From contig JAGYME010000001.1 in the NCBI GenBank assembly GCA_018400715.1, positions 1 to 44,939 of the forward strand: a stretch of 44,939 nucleotides of DNA, given 5' to 3'. Of this stretch, positions 40,358-44,939 are shown one piece after another (position 1 is the first letter of the stretch; each line of letters starts with the position of its first letter). A model generated the notes under the pieces. It had not been told where the DNA came from, made no database searches, and saw only the letters and a program-made list of their open reading frames with translations. This DNA is from Candidatus Bipolaricaulota bacterium. GTDB taxonomy: Bacteria; Bipolaricaulota; Bipolaricaulia; M55B111. The position numbers and the translations under genes were made by a program.

Positions 40358-40386
40358 TTGTCAACAAATGTATGCTAACTTATACT
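40358..40386 (+). promoter_or_regulatory. Promoter of the HD-GYP signalling gene
   Basis: -35 TTGTCA (40358-40363), 17-base spacer, -10 TATACT (40381-40386). The region 40166-40461 between the divergent genes otherwise holds only a short GC hairpin (CCCCCGACCGGGGG near 40319-40332). Confidence 0.65.
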
Positions 40387-40461
40387 TTGATTTCTTGGAT
40401 AAAAAAGAATATCATATAGTGAAGGTAAGGTAAATAAACTTTTTTAGTGGGAGGCAAATTC

Positions 40462-43278
40462 GTGGACGAGTCAGTGGCGGAGCAGGGCGGTTTCCTGAGG
40501 GAAGCTATCGAACAGGCACCCATGGGCTATGCCTACCACGAGGTCATCCTTGACGACTACGGTAACCCTATCGACTACGTCTTCCTCGACGTAAACTCCA
40601 GCTTCGAAGAGATGACTGGCTTGACCGGTGAGAGGATAATCGGCGAGCGTGCCACCGAGGTCCTCCCCGGCCTCGAAAGTGGAGAGTTCAACTGGGTTCA
40701 GGAGTACGGAGAGGTAGCCCTCACCGGTAAGGGGAAGGAGTTTCAGCAGTACTCAAAGCCACTCGACCGCTGGTACAACGTCAAGGCTTATTCTCCCCAG
40801 AAAAAGTACTTCGTGACCTACTTCACCGACATTACGGAGGAGATGAAGGTTGCTCGTTCTTCACAGGAGTTGCTCCAGGGGACGCCCGGGGAAATTAACC
40901 ACAACAGGATTGTCCAGCGGGTGCGATCGATAGCTGGAGGAGTATTCGCGTCGTTTGACGTACGCGATTCCAAGACGGGAAAGATAACCACCGTCGCGAC
41001 CTCCGCGGCGGACGAGTTATCCCAGGTGCTGGGCTCTGCGGAAGACCTTAGCCCGGTCGGCAGGACCTGGGATCCGGATTCCGACTGTGAAGAGAGGATA
41101 AGTGCCGCGACGATCTCCGTCTTTAACGGGCTGGATGAACTCGCAGGCCGGACATTGCCCGCCAAGCTCTGTGAGGCAATGAAGGAATGCATCGAGGCCG
41201 GCAATACGGCGGTTATCAAGGTGGCCAGAGAAGGCGAGATGATTGGCAGGTTTACGGTCGTCATGCCGCCCGGGGTTTCCCTGGAGAACAGGGGACTCGT
41301 CAAGGTATATTCTCAACAGGTTGCCTCGTTTCTGGCGCGGGTTCGGGCGGAGCGGGAACTTCGAGAGCAGGAAAAACACCATAGGATAATTTCCGACCTT
41401 TCCTCCGATTATTTTTATTCCCTGGAAGTTTTGCCTTCAGGAAAACTTAACGTGGACTGGATATCCGGTTCCTTTGAACGTGTTACCTCCTATCCCCCGG
41501 AAGAGATAAGAAACTTCGACCAATGGTTAACGCACTTCCATTCTGATGACGTCCCGATGACAGAGGGCGAACTCGCCCGGTTGATGAATAACAACCCGGT
41601 TAAAACAAAATACCGAATAATCACTAAAGCCGGCGGGGTAAGGTGGTTTCGTGACCGGTTGAGACCGGAGTGGAGCGAGAGGGAAGAAAGGGTCGTCCGC
41701 GTGTACGGCGCGGTTAGAGATATCACCGAACGGGTGGAAGCTGAAAAGGAGATTCAGGAACTCAGCGAACAACAGCGGATTTGTCTGGACAACATTGACG
41801 TTCAAATATGGTATCTGACCGACGAGGAAACTTACGGGAAGATTAACGAGGCACACGCGAATTTTCTCGGAGTGGACAAGGATGAGGCCGAGGGAAAGAC
41901 GGTGTTTGACATGTTTGACGCTGAGGAGGCCCGATCGTGCATTGAAGGCAACAAAAAGGTGTTCCGAGACAAGGAAAAGCTAACCCGCGAGGTCTGGTTG
42001 GAGAACGCCGACGGGGTTCCGCGCCTGCTCGCCTTGTCGCAGGCACCCAAGCTGGACGAGAACGGCGGAGTCTCCTCCCTTATCTCTGCGGCAAGGGACA
42101 TTACCGAGTTCCGCCGCAAGAAAAATTTGCGGAAGCTAATCAACATCTTTTCCAACGAACTAATTGGGGTGAAGGAAGATAAGCTGGACCTGACGATTGA
42201 CGGCATGCTCGAGGAGGTTGGGGAGTTCGTCGACGCAGACCGGGTGTATCTGTTTCAGTTTTCCGATGACGGCGAGACGATGGATAACACGCACGAATGG
42301 TGTAACGAGGGGATCGAACCTGAAAAGGAGAACCTGCAGAACCTGCCCAGCGACATCTTCCCCTGGTGGATCGAGAAGTTACGGGATCATGAGAACATCT
42401 TGATCCCGCTGGTCTCGGAACTACCCCCCAGGGCAGAGGAGGAGAAGAAGATCCTGGAGAGCCAGGGGATACAGTCGGTCTTGGTTGTACCCGTGTACAA
42501 GGGTAACAGGCTGCTCGGCTTTGTGGGGTTCGACCAAGTGAAAAAGCAGAGGGACTGGTCCCACGAACTGGCATCCCTGCTGCGCATCTTTGCCACGGCT
42601 ATTGGCAACGCCCTGGCGAGGAAGAGGGAGGAGAAGCTGGAGAGCAACATCCAGCAGCTCGAGGATACCATTGCGGGAATAACCCAGGCCCTGTCCGCGA
42701 CGGTTGAACTCCGCGACTCTTACACCGCGGGGCACCAGAGGAACGTTGCCGACATCAGTCTGGCGATAGCTGATAAGCTGGGCACCTCCGCTGATATGAA
42801 ACGGGACATCAAGACTGCTGCGATGCTTCACGACATAGGAAAGATCTCGACTCCGCCGGCCATACTGAATGAAACGGGAGAACTGGGTGAGAACGAGTTC
42901 GAGATAATCAGGCGCCATCCAAAAGATGGATACGAGATCCTCTCCGACATCAACTTCCCCGGACCGGTCCCGGAGATCGTCTATCAGCATCACGAGCGCC
43001 TTGACGGTTCAGGCTACCCCCGAGGACTGGAGGGCGACGATATCCTTAAAGAGGCGCGCGCAATAGCCGTGGTGGACGCCTTTGAGGCGATGACCTCACA
43101 CCGACCATATCGGCCGGCTCTAAGCGTTGAAGAGGCGATCGAGGAGCTGGACAAGGAGCAGAATAAGGGGCCCGGCGTGAAATACGACCCCGAAGTACTC
43201 GCGGCGTTAAAGGAGCTGATCGCCGAGGAGAAACTGACCGAAAAGGTCGAGGTTAACGAAGGCCAATCTGGCTCCTAG
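40462..43278 (+). CDS. PAS-GAF-PAS-PAS-GAF-HD-GYP sensor, predicted c-di-GMP phosphodiesterase
   Basis: 938-residue cytoplasmic sensor without membrane segments. Approximate domains: PAS 10-125 (APMGYAYHEVILDDYGNPIDYVFLDVN); GAF-like 140-295; PAS 310-425 (closing VYGAVRDITERVEAEKE); PAS 435-550 (closing ISAARDITEFRRKK); GAF 556-716 (VDADRVYLFQFSDDG, SVLVVPVYKGNRLLGFVGFD); HD-GYP 745-925. The catalytic part is intact: YTAGHQRNVA, MLHDIGKISTP, HHERLDGSGYPRGL and VVDAFEAMTSHRPYRPAL. The HD and GYP residues expected for c-di-GMP hydrolysis are present. I chose GTG 40462 because GGGAGG lies 7 bases upstream; an in-frame GTG at 40447 would place the RBS inside the gene. The stop TAG overlaps the stop of the convergent gene in CTAG. 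Confidence 0.92.
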   Translation: MDESVAEQGGFLREAIEQAPMGYAYHEVILDDYGNPIDYVFLDVNSSFEEMTGLTGERIIGERATEVLPGLESGEFNWVQEYGEVALTGKGKEFQQYSKPLDRWYNVKAYSPQKKYFVTYFTDITEEMKVARSSQELLQGTPGEINHNRIVQRVRSIAGGVFASFDVRDSKTGKITTVATSAADELSQVLGSAEDLSPVGRTWDPDSDCEERISAATISVFNGLDELAGRTLPAKLCEAMKECIEAGNTAVIKVAREGEMIGRFTVVMPPGVSLENRGLVKVYSQQVASFLARVRAERELREQEKHHRIISDLSSDYFYSLEVLPSGKLNVDWISGSFERVTSYPPEEIRNFDQWLTHFHSDDVPMTEGELARLMNNNPVKTKYRIITKAGGVRWFRDRLRPEWSEREERVVRVYGAVRDITERVEAEKEIQELSEQQRICLDNIDVQIWYLTDEETYGKINEAHANFLGVDKDEAEGKTVFDMFDAEEARSCIEGNKKVFRDKEKLTREVWLENADGVPRLLALSQAPKLDENGGVSSLISAARDITEFRRKKNLRKLINIFSNELIGVKEDKLDLTIDGMLEEVGEFVDADRVYLFQFSDDGETMDNTHEWCNEGIEPEKENLQNLPSDIFPWWIEKLRDHENILIPLVSELPPRAEEEKKILESQGIQSVLVVPVYKGNRLLGFVGFDQVKKQRDWSHELASLLRIFATAIGNALARKREEKLESNIQQLEDTIAGITQALSATVELRDSYTAGHQRNVADISLAIADKLGTSADMKRDIKTAAMLHDIGKISTPPAILNETGELGENEFEIIRRHPKDGYEILSDINFPGPVPEIVYQHHERLDGSGYPRGLEGDDILKEARAIAVVDAFEAMTSHRPYRPALSVEEAIEELDKEQNKGPGVKYDPEVLAALKELIAEEKLTEKVEVNEGQSGS

Positions 43279-44183
43279 CCTTCAAATATCCCTTTATACT
43301 CTGGGACGACGTCCTCGCTGAAGGCCAGTATTCCCTTTTCCGTCTTGTAGTGACCGAGCATTTCTTCGATGACCGTGAACGGTAGCGTGGCCACCTCGGC
43401 ACCAGCTTCGGCTACTTCTCTGACCTGTCTGGAATTACGCATGCTGGCGGCGAGGACCTCCGTGTCGAAGTCGTAGTTGTCGAAGATGTTCTTTATCGAC
43501 CTGACGGCCTCTGCACCGCTCCTGATCCCCTCGTCCCTTGCCGAGCTTCGTAGGTCCTTGAGTCTCTCATCAGAGTAGATCTCTTCGAGGGTCTCTCCGA
43601 AAAGTCCGTCCTCGAAGGGTCTCTTTGCCAGGACGATGGCCTCGTCCATCAGGGACGGGTCGTGGTGAGCTCCCTTATCGTAGTCCTCTCCCCTCACCAG
43701 TCCGACGTTGCTCCTGATGTAGTCGTCAATTCTTCCGGCGAATGGGCTGACGTAAGCGGCGCCCGCCTTGGCGGCAAGCAGCGCCTGTTCCGGCTTCATT
43801 ATCAGGGTAGTGTTGACGGGTATTCCCGCGCTGGAGAGTTTTTTTATCGCCTTCAACCCATCGTACTTTTTACTTTGGCCGTCTTTTGTTCGCGTGTTGA
43901 TCGGGATCTTGACCACGACGTTGTCGTTGACGGGGTTAAACCTCTCGTAAAGAAACACCCCTTCTTCTATCATCTCCTCCGCGCGGAGGCCGATGACTTC
44001 CAGGCTGACCGGACCGTCGACGGTCCGCAAGATCTCCTCGATGTATTCTTCCAGGTGGATCTCATCTCTCGCATCTACCGCCTTCTTTATCAGAGAAGGG
44101 TTGGTCGTCACACCGTCAACGATACCCCAGGAGTAAGCCTCCTTTATCTCCGTCAACTCAGCCGTGTCGATAAATATCTTCAT
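43275..44183 (-). CDS. Transaldolase/fructose-6-phosphate aldolase-like protein with large insertions
   Basis: 302 residues of the small transaldolase (TalC/FSA) family, which normally has about 215-220. N-terminal MKIFIDTAEL and GVTTNPSLIKK, the predicted Schiff-base Lys92 in VVVKIPI, then GIPVNTTLIMKPEQALLAAKAGAAYVSPFAGRIDDY, and C-terminal TEVLAASMRNSRQVREVAEAGAEVATLPFTVI are all conserved. Two extra segments are present: about 12 residues after Lys92 (TRTKDGQSKKYD) and about 65 residues (near 157-225) after the RIDDY motif, a position usually holding a short loop. The insertions lie close to the active site and could change substrate or oligomer. RBS GAGGAG precedes ATG 44183. It converges with the HD-GYP gene with 4 bases overlap. 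Confidence 0.85.
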   Translation of the reverse strand: MKIFIDTAELTEIKEAYSWGIVDGVTTNPSLIKKAVDARDEIHLEEYIEEILRTVDGPVSLEVIGLRAEEMIEEGVFLYERFNPVNDNVVVKIPINTRTKDGQSKKYDGLKAIKKLSSAGIPVNTTLIMKPEQALLAAKAGAAYVSPFAGRIDDYIRSNVGLVRGEDYDKGAHHDPSLMDEAIVLAKRPFEDGLFGETLEEIYSDERLKDLRSSARDEGIRSGAEAVRSIKNIFDNYDFDTEVLAASMRNSRQVREVAEAGAEVATLPFTVIEEMLGHYKTEKGILAFSEDVVPEYKGIFEG

Positions 44184-44276
44184 TGTATATCACTCCTCGC
44201 CTCTCGGTGGCTCTGGACTATATTTGTCATAATCGATCTTTCTCAATGGTATCAATTAACCTAATTATTATCTACC

Positions 44277-44314
44277 GAAAAGGGTGAGGGCCCCCGGGGA
44301 CCAATCCCGGGGGC
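44277..44314 (-). terminator. Terminator after the APC permease gene
   Basis: Perfect 9-bp stem GCCCCCGGG/CCCGGGGGC (44306-44314 with 44290-44298) 17 bases after the permease stop on the minus strand, then CCCTCACCCTTTT. GC-rich stem and modest T-run suggest an intrinsic terminator. Confidence 0.65.
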
Positions 44315-44331
44315 GAACCGAACTTCGTCTG

Positions 44332-44939
44332 CTAATTATTTAATTCGATTGCCTTGCGACCGGTAAACGTCCTGTACAGAACTTCGAACAGGAAGGAGCC
44401 ACCGATCATCGCGGCAAGTACGTAGAGGTCCATTATGTCACTTTCTCCGTGCCAGATCAGCGCGGCAAACGCCACGAGGCAGACTGCCGCCCCGATTAGG
44501 GAAATCCAGCGGTTGCTGTCCGTCTGTTTGTGCATCTTGAAGTTTACGTAATTGACCGCGGTAAAGATGAGGAGAAAGCCCGCACTCCCCATCACGGAGA
44601 TGCTGGAGACGTCGAGAATATTAGCGAGGAGCAGGCTAAGGCCCGCCGTAATGAATAGACCTTCCAGTGGCTTTTTCCATATTTTCTTTTCCATTATCTC
44701 GGGCAACTCCCCGTCCTTGGCGACGATGTAACTGACCCGTGCGGTAGAATACAGGGTAGCGTTAATAGCCGAACTCGTGGACAGGAGAGCGGCGATGGCA
44801 ATGATAATAAACCCTAGTTGGCCCATGACCGGCTCCGCCGCCGCGGCCAGCGCGTAGTCCTTGGCGCTGACGATCTGGTTAACGGGAAGGTTGCCCACGG
44901 TGACAAAAGAAATCGCTATGTAAAGGACGACGACAAAGG
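44332..44939 (-). CDS. APC-type amino acid permease (5' end outside window)
   Basis: C-terminal 202 residues of a multi-pass transporter; the frame is open to the window edge (upstream segment VVVLYIAISFVTVGNLP is itself a membrane helix, so the in-frame GTG near 44898 is internal). Features of the amino acid-polyamine-organocation family: EPVMGQLGFIIIAIAALLSTSSAINATLYSTARVSYIVAKDGELPEIMEKKIWKKPLEGLFITAGLSLLLANI, where the ARVSYIVAKDGELP loop is characteristic. Five to six more hydrophobic segments follow. Substrate cannot be told. A terminator hairpin follows the stop. Confidence 0.85.
   Translation of the reverse strand, partial: FVVVLYIAISFVTVGNLPVNQIVSAKDYALAAAAEPVMGQLGFIIIAIAALLSTSSAINATLYSTARVSYIVAKDGELPEIMEKKIWKKPLEGLFITAGLSLLLANILDVSSISVMGSAGFLLIFTAVNYVNFKMHKQTDSNRWISLIGAAVCLVAFAALIWHGESDIMDLYVLAAMIGGSFLFEVLYRTFTGRKAIELNN

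Noticed and set aside
40141-40461. Possible c-di-GMP riboswitch upstream of the HD-GYP gene
   Set aside because: I looked for the conserved GEMM-type core and found only a short GC hairpin; no match.
1-44939. CRISPR arrays, tRNA or rRNA genes, insertion sequences, attachment sites
   Set aside because: No spaced direct repeats, no cloverleaf or rRNA signature, no transposase or integrase, and no terminal inverted repeats with target duplication were seen on reading both strands.

Overview
The window reads as chromosome of a halophilic, probably anaerobic bacterium. Bacterial signs are Shine-Dalgarno sites (GGAGG type), sigma70-like promoters, frequent GTG/TTG starts, and LacI, GntR, TetR and Crp/Fnr regulators. 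Pointers to salt are the very Asp/Glu-rich proteins, a glucosylglycerate-type osmolyte operon, and two small proteins (MTH865 family and a DUF5828-like protein) that I associate mainly with archaea. There is no rRNA, tRNA or ribosomal protein, so I cannot place it to a phylum. Base composition is GC-moderate by eye, with no large island of foreign composition.

Layout. 1-2.6 kb: MrfB-like exonuclease and MrfA-like helicase (DNA repair, minus strand). 2.8-7.2 kb: S41 protease, DUF523-DUF1722 protein with an SDR remnant at its 5' side, a zincin-DUF192 fusion, and a DUF302 protein. 7.2-12.1 kb: a complete ribose-type operon lacI-rbsK-rbsA-rbsC-rbsB (minus) with a consensus promoter and a perfect LacI-type operator. 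12.1-13.9 kb: a secreted protein of unknown role, and a thioferritin-like (DPSL) gene. 13.9-21.9 kb: an uptake and turnover operon for a glycoside, made of a GntR-solute-binding-protein fusion regulator, an AraR-like operator, a binding protein, two permeases, a GH13_18 phosphorylase and a GT4 glycosyltransferase. 22-24.7 kb: a membrane protein, a secreted DUF4185-like protein and the DUF5828-like gene. 24.8-30.5 kb: mtnA followed by a BMP/NupA-type nucleoside ABC importer (minus). 30.6-35.2 kb: a carotenoid cassette of desaturase, aldehyde dehydrogenase and desaturase (minus). 35.5-37.0 kb: a YtcJ-like amidohydrolase. 37.0-38.7 kb: an autoregulated TetR gene followed by a bilin-reductase-like protein with a PCP_red tail. 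38.7-39.1 kb: a decayed zinc alcohol dehydrogenase. 39.1-44.9 kb: MTH865, a Crp/Fnr regulator, a large PAS/GAF/HD-GYP c-di-GMP phosphodiesterase, an enlarged transaldolase-like protein and a cut-off APC permease.

Together the genes describe scavenging of ribose, nucleosides and compatible-solute glycosides, with pigment synthesis, iron and oxidative-stress defence, and c-di-GMP signalling. The most unusual items are the tetR / FDBR-like-PCP_red pair, the GntR-SBP regulator with its palindromic operator, the zincin-DUF192 fusion, the enlarged transaldolase, and two gene remnants (SDR39U1 and alcohol dehydrogenase). All family names come from motif reading and memory, not from database searches.
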